From contig NC_053489.1 in the NCBI RefSeq assembly GCF_905171775.1, positions 141,621,142-141,685,141 of the forward strand: a DNA stretch of 64,000 nucleotides. The letters run 5' to 3'. Below are positions 23,037 through 33,111 of this stretch, piece by piece. The number at the start of each line of letters is the position of its first letter. Positions within the stretch are counted from its first letter, which is position 1. Source of the stretch: Rana temporaria (Eukaryota > Chordata > Amphibia > Anura > Ranidae). The notes below the pieces were generated by a model, which had not been told where the DNA came from, did no database searches, and saw only the letters and a program-made list of their open reading frames with translations. The position numbers were made by a program, and so were the translations under genes.

Positions 23037-26000
23037 ATGGCTAAGATACTCTCCTTAAATGTCCACGGTTTGAATTCCAACAGAAAGAGACATCTAGCCC
23101 TGAGAGAGTTTAGGCAGTCGGGGGCAGACGTGGTTATGGTCCAGGAAACGCATCTAGACAAAGGGGGCTTCTTTGCGTTCGCATCACGACACTACTCTCA
23201 GATATACCTTTCCTCAGGGCCCCGCAAAAAGGCCGGAGTGGCCATACTTATTAAGAAAGGGTCTCCCTTTGTTAGCTCCCACCACTATAGCGACCCACAG
23301 GGTCACTACATCATCCTCCAGGGCTCATGGCAGAACCAAAGGGTGACCTTCTGTGTTATCTACGCCCCAAACGTCCGGCAGCTTGGGTTCCTGTCCAAAG
23401 TGTATGCGCGCCTCTTCCGCACTGACCATGGGATTCTAGTGATCGGGGGGGACTTCAACCTTGTCCAATCGGCCACTTCAGATCGCCACGTGGTGAGCCC
23501 CAGGGCGCCTCCTGACCGGGTGCTTAGGGACTCGAGGCTGTTCCGGCAAGTCTCCAGACGCTATGCACTTTTTGATGCCTGGCGGGTTCTCCACCCGGGC
23601 GATCGTCAATTCACATTCTACTCAGCCCCCCACCGCACGCACTCCCGAATCGATTTTTTTTTTGTGAACAACCCTGCCTTGCGGCTGGTCAAGGCAGTGC
23701 AGATCCAACCGATCTCTTGGTCTGATCATGCCCCAGTGCTGATGACCTTGGCAATAGGCTCTCCAGTTGCCAAACCCTGCACCTGGCGCCTGAACACATT
23801 TCTCCTTCGGCACCTCCCCTCGAAAATGGAGTTGGAATCCACCTTGAGGAATTACTTTGAGGAAAACGACACTCCGGATATAACCCTGTCCACTCTTTGG
23901 GAGGCCCATAAGGCGGTGCTGAGGGGGAAATGCATAGGCCTGTCCTCAGCCATGAAAAAAGACGCTCAGGCTTTGAAACAAAGTACAGAGGCGGAACTTA
24001 AGGTCTTGGAACGACGGTTGCAGGAGACGCCCACATTATCGCTTCTAAAAAAGATCTCGGCGCTGAGGGCTACCCTAGGAGAGATAGCGCTAGGCAGGGT
24101 GGAGAAAGCACTACTTAGGCTTAGACAACTGTTCTACGATAGGGGTAACAAAGCCCACTCCCTCCTGGCCAGAAAACTCCGTGACAGCGCACAAGCCGCG
24201 ACCCCGCACCAGGTTAAGACCAAATCGGGAGACCTGGTTTCACACCCTAAGGACGTAGCTCACTCCTTTGCAGACTTTTACACAACTCTATACAATAACC
24301 CAGACATCCCCAGTAACCCTCCATCTCCTGACCTCACACAACGCATGACTCGATATCTGGAACAGAGTGGAGTCTCCAGACTCAAACCCTCTGACCTAGC
24401 CCCACTGAACGCGTCTATCTCGGTGGAGGAGCTGGAAGAGACCATTAAATCCTTACCCTCTCACAAAGCCCCGGGACCAGATGGTTTCCCCTATGAATAC
24501 TATAAAACATTCCTCCCCCTATTGTTACCCCGCATGTGTAAACTGTTCAATGCATTTCTCAGGGACACTGCTGTCCCCAGGGACATGCAACGATCCTTCA
24601 TCACGGTGATTCCAAAACCGGATAAGGACCCCTCCCTCTGTGCCAACTACAGGCCTATCGCCCTTCTAAATTCAGACTTGAAGATCTTCACTAAATTATT
24701 ATCCATCCGACTGAACTCGGTTCTCCCCTCCCTTATACACAAGGACCAGGTGGGATTTGTCCCGTTACGACAAACTGGGGACAACACCAGGAAAATAATT
24801 GACCTGGTGGAGGTGGCAAATAGAGAGGGTCAGAGGTCCATATTATTGGGCCTGGACGCCGAGAAGGCCTTTGACCGCTTGGGATGGCCCTTTCTGTTTG
24901 CTACGCTGCGACATGTGGGATTTGAGGGACCATTCCTGCGGGCTATCCAACACCTGTACTCCGACCCATCCTCCCAAGTCAAGACCCCCTTTGCCCTCTC
25001 CACCGCGTTTTCGGTAACCAACGGCACCAGGCAGGGGTGTCCTCTGTCTCCCCTGCTGTTCGCGCTCTGCGTAGAACCCCTGGCCGCAACCATCCGTCAG
25101 AACCCAGATATTAGAGGGATCTTAGTTAGAGACCAAGAGTTCAAAATATCATTATTTGCAGACGACATCATCCTCACACTCACCCAGCCTAGGATTTCCC
25201 TCCCAAACCTACATGCGGAGCTTGATCGTTTTGGAGCGCTCTCAGGCTACAAAATAAATGCGTCCAAATCGGAAGCGCTCCCGATCAACATCCCTGACGG
25301 GGAAGTGGCCCACCTAAGATCCAATTTCCCTTATAGCTGGAAAACCTCCTCACTGAAGTATCTGGGGATCCACATCACCCCCACCTATGCCACCATTTAC
25401 CAGCAGAACTTTCCCCCTCTGTTCCGCAGCATTAGGACCCTTTTACAACAATGGAGAAAACACCACATCTCCCTACTGGGGAGAGTAGCGGCAGTAAAGA
25501 TGACGATTCTCCCAAAAATACTCTACTTATTTCAAACCCTGCCCATCCCAGTGCCCTACGCCCATTTGAGAAAACTTCAGACCGATCTGCTCCAGTTTAC
25601 GTGGAATTACAAGCGTCATAGAATCCCCCGGTCGGTGTTGCTAGCAGCGAGGTCGGAGGGGGGTCTGGCATACCCTGATCTAGTTAAGTACTATCAGGCG
25701 ACCCAGTTGAGAGCAGTAACCTCCTGGTTCACGTTACGATCGTACAACAAATGGACACAAATAGAAAAGCTGTGGCTGGCCCCGGTGCACCCAAACAATT
25801 TATTGTGGAGTGCGGATGTGGAGGTTGACCCCGGTCGCCTGTTAGGTCCTATGGCCCAGCTCAGACGCACGTGGCGCAAATTGATACGCCAGCATAAGCT
25901 AACCTCCGACAGCTCCCTCCTGACCTCTTTCGCCGGCAACCCCAAAATCCCAGATAGCCTCACTCACAGGATGTCCGCTCCATGGACAACGAGGAACCTC

Positions 26001-26852
26001 TTCCACTTTGGGAGCCTAGTGGATCCCCTGACTCGCAAAATGCGCACATTCGCGGACATACAGGCCAAGCATGATTTGCCGCGCCAGGAGTTCTATGGAT
26101 ATCTCCAGATACGCCACTATGCTCTGACTATCGCTCCAAACCTGCAGTTTTCCCCCCCAACGGCTTTTGAAAGGCTGATATTGGCGGGTACAGCACAGAG
26201 GGGCCTGATCTCTAACATATATAAAATATTGAACTCTAGGCCCGTGGAAACGGCAGGCAAACATGCATATATGCTTAGGTGGGAAAAGGCCCTAGGCGAG
26301 GAGATCTCTGTGGAACACTGGCGGGCGATCTGGTCTCAAGCGGCAAAAACTTCGATCTGTACTTTATACAAGGAGAACATATATAAAATCCTTTACTTCT
26401 GGTACATGACACCTGATGTTCTCCACGCCATTTACCCGACCACTTCGGACCGCTGCTGGCGCTGTCAGCAGGACAGGGGAACGCTTATCCATATCTACTG
26501 GAGCTGCCCATTGATCGTCCCCTTCTGGACCTCGGTACAGCAATTACTGGACCGACTTCTAGACAGGACGCTCCCCCTGACCCCGAAAGTTTACTTATTA
26601 GGTTTGCCCCCACCGAAAATCCCTGCACCCTACAAGAAACTGACCAGACATGTCCTCACAGCAGCGAGATGTCTGGTGGCCTTACACTGGAAGCGCTCCG
26701 CCCCACCCCCCCCTGAGGCCCTGTACGCCAGGATAAAAGATGTGGAATTAATGGAGAAGATGACGGCCAGAATGCTAGACAGGCTGGAAGCCCACGATGA
26801 GGTTTGGGAGCTTTGGCACCGCCGGGAGGAGGAGCCCAGATCAGGTAGCTGA
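23037..26852 (+). CDS. L1 ORF2 protein: endonuclease-reverse transcriptase
   Basis: A 1,271-residue uninterrupted frame starting ATGGCTAAG. Residues 1-235 form an apurinic-type endonuclease with N8, E37, the YAPN motif at 109-112, GGDFN with D139 and N141, and SDH at 229-231. The reverse transcriptase follows, with the HKAPGPDGFP and KPDKDPSLCANYRPIALLN motifs, LGLDAEKAFDR, TRQGCPLSPLLF, and the catalytic FADD at 707-710. KYLGI comes next. A C-terminal Cys-His motif (C1140, C1143, H1152, C1157) matches the conserved L1 C-domain. The protein nicks target DNA and copies L1 RNA onto the exposed 3' end in the nucleus. All key residues that I can check are present. No upstream promoter for it is evident, and translation after ORF1 is the usual L1 arrangement. 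Confidence 0.95.
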   Translation: MAKILSLNVHGLNSNRKRHLALREFRQSGADVVMVQETHLDKGGFFAFASRHYSQIYLSSGPRKKAGVAILIKKGSPFVSSHHYSDPQGHYIILQGSWQNQRVTFCVIYAPNVRQLGFLSKVYARLFRTDHGILVIGGDFNLVQSATSDRHVVSPRAPPDRVLRDSRLFRQVSRRYALFDAWRVLHPGDRQFTFYSAPHRTHSRIDFFFVNNPALRLVKAVQIQPISWSDHAPVLMTLAIGSPVAKPCTWRLNTFLLRHLPSKMELESTLRNYFEENDTPDITLSTLWEAHKAVLRGKCIGLSSAMKKDAQALKQSTEAELKVLERRLQETPTLSLLKKISALRATLGEIALGRVEKALLRLRQLFYDRGNKAHSLLARKLRDSAQAATPHQVKTKSGDLVSHPKDVAHSFADFYTTLYNNPDIPSNPPSPDLTQRMTRYLEQSGVSRLKPSDLAPLNASISVEELEETIKSLPSHKAPGPDGFPYEYYKTFLPLLLPRMCKLFNAFLRDTAVPRDMQRSFITVIPKPDKDPSLCANYRPIALLNSDLKIFTKLLSIRLNSVLPSLIHKDQVGFVPLRQTGDNTRKIIDLVEVANREGQRSILLGLDAEKAFDRLGWPFLFATLRHVGFEGPFLRAIQHLYSDPSSQVKTPFALSTAFSVTNGTRQGCPLSPLLFALCVEPLAATIRQNPDIRGILVRDQEFKISLFADDIILTLTQPRISLPNLHAELDRFGALSGYKINASKSEALPINIPDGEVAHLRSNFPYSWKTSSLKYLGIHITPTYATIYQQNFPPLFRSIRTLLQQWRKHHISLLGRVAAVKMTILPKILYLFQTLPIPVPYAHLRKLQTDLLQFTWNYKRHRIPRSVLLAARSEGGLAYPDLVKYYQATQLRAVTSWFTLRSYNKWTQIEKLWLAPVHPNNLLWSADVEVDPGRLLGPMAQLRRTWRKLIRQHKLTSDSSLLTSFAGNPKIPDSLTHRMSAPWTTRNLFHFGSLVDPLTRKMRTFADIQAKHDLPRQEFYGYLQIRHYALTIAPNLQFSPPTAFERLILAGTAQRGLISNIYKILNSRPVETAGKHAYMLRWEKALGEEISVEHWRAIWSQAAKTSICTLYKENIYKILYFWYMTPDVLHAIYPTTSDRCWRCQQDRGTLIHIYWSCPLIVPFWTSVQQLLDRLLDRTLPLTPKVYLLGLPPPKIPAPYKKLTRHVLTAARCLVALHWKRSAPPPPEALYARIKDVELMEKMTARMLDRLEAHDEVWELWHRREEEPRSGS

Positions 26853-27192
26853 ACCGCACAGGTAATTTCCCACCCCATTCCCCCCCCGTCCCCTCTTTTT
26901 CCATTTCCCCTCTTCTGTTTCTTATCTTCTCTTCTTCTTCTCTATTCCCGTGAACCCACGGATGATTCAAGATTGTTCACTAGTACAATGTTGCACTGAA
27001 ATGATTATCTCGCACCTTGCACTTAACCGGTTTATGTAGCTAAGGCTCAGTACGAACTATTCGCTACTTTGTGAAGAGGACACATAACGGGTCAGATAGA
27101 GCTATGCAGAATGTCATATATGTAACTGACCACCTCGCTAGATGTTGCTTTCGTGTATGGTCCTGCATGTATACGTGTATTGAAAACTTCTG

Positions 27193-27220
27193 AATAAAAC
27201 TGTTATTGATAAAAAAAAAA
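27193..27220 (+). terminator. L1 polyadenylation signal and poly(A) tail
   Basis: AATAAA at 27193-27198, followed by CTGTTATTGAT and ten A residues, then the target duplication. This marks the 3' end of the full-length L1. Confidence 0.9.
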
Positions 27221-27584
27221 GAAGCATGGGCGGAAGTGAAGTTTTGACGTCACTTCTGCCCTACTATGCTATGGGGATGGGTGGGGGCCATCTTGCCCTC
27301 ACTCGTATCCCAGCCGAGCAGGGGACAGAACCCGATCGCCTCCGCCGCTACCGACGGCTCCGGTAAGCGGCGGAGGGCACGGGAGAGCGGTGGGAGGCCC
27401 CTCTCCCTCCGCCGATAACGGTGATCTTGCTGCGAATCCGCCACGGAGACCACCGTTATCGTTTACAGGACCGCTCAAGGAAAAGATGGATATCTCGGTT
27501 GTGGCAGCAGCTGCTGTCGTTACCGAGATATCCATCTTTAAAAACAGTACGTATATAGTCGTGAGCGGGTCCTTAAGTGGTTAA

Positions 27585-27846
27585 GGTATTTTTGTGTTAG
27601 TTTTAATGGTTTTCAAGATCTAAAAAAAAGTTTGAATGTTTCCGCATTTAATATTTTCTGTAAACCTGTTGCAGTCAGCACATGGCAAGCTTTGGACAAG
27701 AACATCGTGTTTTACAGCTAGGTTTTAAAGTGGTTGTAAACTGCAGATGTTAAAAAAAAAAAACTGTAAGGTAATTGCATAACGTGCTACTTATTATAGG
27801 CTTACCTGTGGGTAAAAATGGCCAAGCGGGGTTTACTACTGCTTTA
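27585..27846. other. Unassigned, with a possible repeat left end
   Basis: No gene. TTTTAAAGTGGTTGTAAAC near 27723-27741 resembles the left end of the AAGGGGTTGTAAAGG foldback family. A CTTACC (27801-27806) sits where that family carries its outward splice-donor-like motif. The element is cut by the next insertion. Confidence 0.4.
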
Positions 27847-28313
27847 GAGTCGGTTCACACTAGGGCGACACGACTTCCAGCACGACTTTCAGAAGCAACT
27901 CCAACACGACTTGAGCATGAACCACAGGGCGATCTGGGGAGATTTACAACACGACTTGAAGTCGTCTCCAGGACAGGAGACTTTCCAGTGGCCAATAAAA
28001 CAACAATCAGCTCTGGGAGAGGGAGGGGGAGGGAGGGGTTTGGCTGAGAAATGTATGTTATCTTCCTGGAAAGTCGCTTCAGTTAAGACAGTGATCCGAC
28101 TTCTGAGGCGACTTCCATTGAAATCAATGGGTACAAATCGCCTACAAGTCGGATTGAAGTAGTACAGGAACCTTTTCTAAAGTCGGATCGCCTTGAGTCG
28201 TGTGTATTAACACCGCTCCCATTCACTTCCATTGTTTTTCTCTACAGCACGACTTGGGACGACTTGAGGCGACATGAAGTCGGATCGCAAGTCGCCCCAG
28301 TGTGAACCGGCTC
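27847..28313. mobile_element. Inverted-repeat element (GGTTCACAC ends), TTA duplication
   Basis: Ends GAGTCGGTTCACACTAGG and CCAGTGTGAACCGGCTC are inverted, with TTA on both sides (27844-27846 and 28314-28316). The interior repeats ACGACTT/AAGTCGT words. A 3-bp TWA duplication is characteristic of PIF/Harbinger elements, so this is a likely non-autonomous Harbinger-like element. Relatives are at 37188, 38699 and 39484. Confidence 0.8.
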
Positions 28314-28465
28314 TTAATCAGCATGTGTTGTAAATAGACCTTATAACAGATAGCTTGGATAATAAAGAAACAGAGCTGCCTGGGATAACTTTATTAAATG
28401 TTTAATTGTAATTTAAAACATTTATATTTAATATAACTGACAAAAATATCACTTTGTACCTTTAA

Positions 28466-29424
28466 CCACTTAACCACCAGGCCATATTGCTGGTCAAAGA
28501 CCAGAGCACTTTTTGCGATTCGGCACTGCGTCGCTTTAACTGACAATTGCGCGGTCGTGCGACGTGGCTCCCAAACAAAATTGGCGTCCTTTTTCTCCCA
28601 CAAATAGAGCTTTCTTTTGATGGTATTTTATCACCTCTGCGGGTTTTTAGTTTTTGCGCTATAAACAAAAATAGAGCGTCAATTTTGAAAAAAATTAATA
28701 TTTTTTACTTTTTGCTATAATAAATATCCCCCAAAAATATATAAAAAAAATTTTTTTTCCTCAGATTAGGCCAATATGTATTCTTCTACATATTTTTCGT
28801 AAAAAAATCGTAATAAGCTTTTATTGATTGGTTTGCGCAAAAGTTATAGCGTTTACAAAATAGGGGGTATTTTTATGGCATTTTTATTAATATTTTGTTT
28901 TTTACTAGTAATGCCGGCGATCAGTAATGCCGGCGATCATTTTTTTTCGGTACTGCGACATTATGTGGGACACATTGGACACTTTTGACACATTTTTGGG
29001 ACCATTGGCATTTTTATAGCGATCAGTGCTATAAAAATGCATTGGATTACTATAAAAATTCCACTGGCAGTGAAGGGGTTAACACTAGGGGGGCGGGGAA
29101 GGGGTTAAGTATGTTCCCTGGGTGTGTTCTAACTGTAGGGGGGGTGGCCTCACTAGGGAAAATGACTGATCTTCTGTTCATACATTGTATGAACAGAAGA
29201 TCAGCATTTCTCTCCCTGACAGGACTGGGAGCTGTGGTCCCCGCTCTGTAACGAGCGATCGCGTGTGCCCGGCGGCGATCGCACCCGCCGGGCACGCGTA
29301 CGGGAGTTGGGGGCGAGCACGGGGCGCGCCCCTAGTGGCCTGCGAGAGAGCCAAAGTATAGCTACGGGCTCTCGCTCAGGGGAGCCGACCTGCCGCCGTA
29401 AAATGACGGCGGCTGGTCGGCAAG
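28466..29424. mobile_element. TTAA-bounded element copy A5
   Basis: After TTAA (28462-28465) it reads CCACTTAACCACCAGGCC and follows A4 block for block. It includes the hairpin at 29165-29203 (18-bp arms, 3-base loop), identical in its arms to the A3 hairpin at 7878-7916. The right end stops at GGCTGGTCGGCAAG, a few bases short of the expected CCAGTTAA, so the last end is lost. Small minus-strand frames here are not genes. Confidence 0.75.
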
Positions 29425-30111
29425 GAAATTTCTCATTATGCAGATTACCTGTGTATGAAGTTGCCCATTATGACTACCACTCTCTGGCCACTGGACAGCA
29501 TTTGGTAAAGAGGGAATAGAAGTTCCAATTGTAGTGGCAAGATTTAGGATTGAAACCCTTTGGTCATTCTCGAAGAAGAAAAAAAAAATTCTAAGCATTA
29601 TGTACATAGGAAATTACTTCAAAAATACAATTAAAGCAGAATATGTCAGATGTCAGAACTGTCACTATTAACGTTGATATATCTCCCTAATTATCTACTT
29701 CTGTACAACTGTGACCTTTAATTAGAAGTGAAATTTGTTCATTTCTTCATGTCTTTGCAATATCCTATTAGAGAAACTTCAAGAAATGCAAAATATTGTC
29801 CTGGGTTTTTCTTTGCATTTTATATAACTAATGAAGGACTCCAGGGTAAAGGTGTGCATGTGTGTGTAGCTAGAGCTTTTTCACCAACATCTTTTTACCC
29901 CCTAGTAGAGCAGTTTAACAGCCTGGATCCTGCTTCTGCATAAGGTCTTCACCATTATGGCAACTTTTGGTGTCAGAAAATAATCTTTCATTGTTTGACT
30001 TCTAGAAATGCAAGTTGTCTGGTTGGCATTTCTGATTCAGTTACTGACCTGAAAAAGTGTGCAGAAGAGGCATTCTGACTTTCACTTGCATTCGTGTTTT
30101 AGATAAATGGC
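29425..30111. other. No recognisable feature
   Basis: AT-rich sequence with no open frame or repeat ends that I can support. Confidence 0.5.
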
Positions 30112-30114
30112 TTA

Positions 30115-30382
30115 AGCCTCGTACACACGACCGAGTTTCTCGGCAAAAACCAGCAAGAAACTTGCTGGGAGATATTTTTTGCAGAGGAAACCGGTCGTGT
30201 GTACATTTCCGTCGAGGAAACTGTCGAGAAACTCGACGAGCCAAAAAGAGAGCAAGTTCTCTATTTCCTCGACGGGAATGGAGAAACTTGCCTTGTCGAG
30301 TTCCTCGACAGCCTAACAAGGAACTCGACGAGGAAAACGATGTGTTTCGCCCGTGAAGTTCCTCGGTCGTGTGTACGAGGCT
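30115..30382. mobile_element. Inverted-repeat element (GTACACACG ends), TTA duplication
   Basis: A 268-bp element with ends AGCCTCGTACACACGACCG and CGGTCGTGTGTACGAGGCT, flanked by TTA at 30112-30114 and 30383-30385. The interior is a further inverted repeat built on CTCGACGAG/TTCCTCG words. Harbinger-type by its TWA duplication (inference). Related copies are at 36392, 36798 and 40691. Confidence 0.85.
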
Positions 30383-30385
30383 TTA

Positions 30386-31039
30386 GAAAGTACTGAAGCC
30401 AAGGCAGTCAGGCCAAATGTTTTCAAAAGGAGGTCAGTAATGCTGGCCTACACATTTCTTTCAACACAGGCGGAGCCTAGAGCAGCACAGAAACGGGAGG
30501 GTAGATCCAGAAGCAACACTTACAAATTGTATTTAGAGTTTTTTTCCTACTAGCTTGGGCATCCCTGGACATTTCTGGGTAAAAACATAAGCGATTGCAA
30601 AGAAAGCCTCAAATGCTTTGTAGCACAAGAATAATGCAGTCATAATTTATTTTCTGAATTCTGTTGAATGTACAACTGTATAATCTATTAATGGCTTTGC
30701 ATTAATCAGTTCCCCTCACACACCTGTACAACCCTTATACACTAAAGTAGATTGTACATTTCTGCTATGGACCTGTTTATTTGTCAAAAACTTTGTAATT
30801 ACGTAAAGATGGAACTTCAGTTAAAATTTTTTATAAAAGCCAGCAGCTATAATTACTGTAATTACCTAAAATACACCTACCAGCCAAGGGATCCAGTGCT
30901 TTCTTTATCGAGGCCAGTTTTTTATTGGTCTTCGTGTCCCTGATGCTGCCATGTTGACTGTGGGAAGCCACCTATGACTCCTTACTTGAGTCACCTGCTG
31001 GTGGGAATGTGCTTCCCAGAGTGGGATGTTGTAGATCAA
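30386..31039. other. No recognisable feature
   Basis: No gene, tandem array or paired repeat ends found. Confidence 0.5.
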
Positions 31040-31774
31040 GGGGCAGATCCACAGATATTCCCCGCCGGGCGCAGCGTATCTAAGATATGCTACGCCACCG
31101 TAACTTATCTTTTTTATTTCGAATCCTGAAAGAATTTGCGCCGTAAGTTACGGCGGCGTAGTGTATCTCTCGCGGCGTAAGGGCGCGGAATTCAAATGAC
31201 TGTGATGGGGGAGTGTTTTATGTTAATACGTCGTGACCCGACGTAAACTATGTTTTTTTGAATTGCGCATGCGCCGTCCCTGGGGGTATCCCAGTGCGCA
31301 TGCTCGAAATTAAACCGAAACCAGCCAATGCTTACGACGGTGACGTCATTCTACGCAAATTCCTATTCGCGAACGACTTACGCAAACGACGCAAAAAATT
31401 CAAAATTGTACGCGGGAAGGACGGCCATACTTAACATTGAGTACGCCTCAGTATAGCAGCTTTAACTATATGCCGGAAAAAGCCGAACGCAAACGACGGA
31501 ATAAAATGCGCCGCCCGGACGTACGTTCGTGGATCGCCGTAAATAGCTAATTTGCATACTCGATGCGGATTTCAACGGAAACGCCACCTATCGGCCGCCG
31601 AAAAATTGCATCTTAGATCCAACGGCGTACTAAGACGTACGCCTGTCGGATCTAGCCGAGATGCCGTCGTATCATGTTTTGAGGATTCCAAACAATGATA
31701 CGACACGGGAATTTTGAAATTACGCCGGCGTATCAATAGATACGCAGGCGTAATTTCTTTGTGGATCTGCCCCC
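31040..31774. mobile_element. Inverted-repeat element (GGGGCAGATCC ends)
   Basis: A 735-bp element with ends GGGGCAGATCCACAG and GTGGATCTGCCCC. The interior is dominated by TTACGGCGGCGTA-type words and includes GCGCATGCGC. It belongs to the same broad family as 58206-58825 and 60615-61339, which share GAATTCAAATG, ACGACGGCCATACTTAACAT and TTTGCATACTCGA blocks. It has no coding capacity. Confidence 0.8.
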
Positions 31775-32871
31775 TAGTGTCCACCAGGGGGTGTTTCCCA
31801 GCAGCCAGAAGGTTCTAGTAATCAGTCTCAATCTGATGCTGGCTGCTGGGAGGGTACTTAAGTCTCTCCTTGCATCAGTGTTTTACTTTGCTTTGCTGTG
31901 CTAGGTCAGATGCTGCTGCTGCCATTTATCCTGCTTCTGATCTTTCTCTTACCCTGTGCCCTGCTGCCTTATATCTGTTCCCCTTGTTTCTGATCCCAGT
32001 CCTCCCCCCCCCCATTCTTTGTATCTCCAGTATTTTCAGCGACCTGTGTTCCTCATCTTGCATATATTGTATACAGTCTGCAAACAGTTTGCTGAAGACA
32101 AGCAGACTAAGGACATGGATTACTGGAAGCGATACATTCGTCATTCGTTTGGCGGATCGGATGGGATCTGATAAAAACGGACATGCTGTCCGTTTTTGTC
32201 CCATCTCTCCATAGAAATCAATGGGGCTCTAAAGGTGAGCAGAGAGAGACCTGTCATCCGCTGGCTCAGCAGAGATCAACCGAGCGATCTCCCGCTGTGC
32301 TAGTGGAGCCTGCTGAGCGGATCCGCCCCGTGTGAAAGGGGCCTAAAGCCCATAATAGGAGACAATTAGTTCCTTCCAGGCTTAAGAAATGACACAGAAC
32401 CATCTTCAGGTTGGAAGACAAACTGCAGCCAAACACCTAACTAGATGTGTGTAGTGCAGTATGCAGCTTAAAGTATTCCTATGTAGATATGTAGGAAACC
32501 CTCTGGAAAACTGGCCAAGCAGCAGAAGAAAACTGACAAAGCAGAACATCTTGGAGGAGCTAATAGAGGTGCAGATAAAATTAAGGTGTATATTTCAAGT
32601 GGATAACTTTAAACTCCACTTGGCTCATTCATAAAATGTAAGCATAGTGTGGAGATGATCAGTTTCTCTTTACTAATGCAGCAGAGAGCAAGCCCCGGGA
32701 TTGGATGAAAGCCGAGCATTTGTCATGTGACTAGGCTGTCCTCCTGGCTTGTATTTCTTCTTCCTTGGTGGAACACAATGGGCCCTTTAGTGAATTATTG
32801 TTATATTTCAACTTTCACTTACTCTTCTAATTGCAGTTTCAAAAATTAGTAATCGATCCAATGAACACACA
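31775..32871. other. Mostly unassigned, with a partial inverted-repeat element
   Basis: At about 32110-32344 there is a right-end fragment finishing CCGTGTGAAAGGGGCC followed by TAA. It contains a hairpin ACGGACATGCTGTCCGT (about 32175-32195). I could not find a matching left end. The rest shows no gene. Confidence 0.4.
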
Positions 32872-33111
32872 GGGGTTGATTTACTAAAGGGAAATCCACT
32901 CTGCACTACAAGTGCACTTGTAAGTGCAGTCGCTGTAGATCGCTGTAGATCTGAGGGGAAGCTCTAAAATTAGGGGAAGCTCTGCTGATTTTATCATCCA
33001 ATCATGTGCAAGCCAAAATGCTGTTTTTTATTTTCCTTGCATGTCCCCCTCAGAGCTACAGCGATTTTGAAAGTGCACTTGCAGTGCAAAGTGGCTTTTG
33101 TAAATAACCCC
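32872..33111. mobile_element. Short inverted-repeat element (GGGGTTGATTTAC ends)
   Basis: A 240-bp element with ends GGGGTTGATTTACTAAAGG and GTAAATAACCCCC, and an inner inverted pair AGTGCACTTG. Fragments with a similar left end occur at about 33470 and 40259. It is non-coding, and the family is not assigned. Confidence 0.7.

Larger units (their letters stand above)
18333..24778 (+). repeat. Tandem duplication, copy 2 (6,446 bp)
   Basis: Near-identical direct copy of 11879-18332. At 24778 it continues without a break into the rest of ORF2 (GGGACAACACCAGG). This right-hand boundary is the original, uninterrupted L1 sequence, while the join at 18332/18333 is the new one. The offset is 6,454 before the TA microsatellite and 6,446 after it. 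Confidence 0.95.
21103..27220 (+). mobile_element. Full-length L1 retrotransposon with both frames open
   Basis: About 6.1 kb. It has a short 5' untranslated region (about 100 bp), ORF1, a 243-bp spacer, ORF2 (1,271 codons), a 3' untranslated region of about 360 bp with AATAAA at 27193-27198, and a 10-A tail. It is flanked by a 14-16 bp target duplication, the product expected of target-primed reverse transcription. No frameshift or premature stop is visible in either frame, so it is a candidate for a recently active element. Clade assignment (L1, animal) rests on the ORF1 Transposase_22-type domain and on the ORF2 layout. The element sits inside host element C. Confidence 0.95.
12851..27580. 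mobile_element. Host TTAA element C, interrupted by nested insertions
   Basis: The outer ends are exact inverted repeats, CCACTTAAGGACC at the left (interrupted after CCACTTAA) and GGTCCTTAAGTGG at the right, bounded by TTAA (12847-12850 and 27581-27584). Its own sequence survives at 12851-12858, 13379-14159 and 27221-27580, about 1.1-1.2 kb in total. Everything between is later: foldback elements at 12859 and 14164, the L1, and the tandem copy of the left part (19305 onward). It is non-coding. A hairpin around GGATATCTCGGTT lies at 27487-27538. The relation of left and right parts rests on the matching termini and on family recognition from memory. Confidence 0.7.

Noticed and set aside
11879..24778. 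Two independent L1 insertions
   Set aside because: The left copy has no 3' end or 3' target duplication, and its upstream flank (over 2.7 kb of other repeats) is identical to that of the right copy. Segmental duplication explains both.
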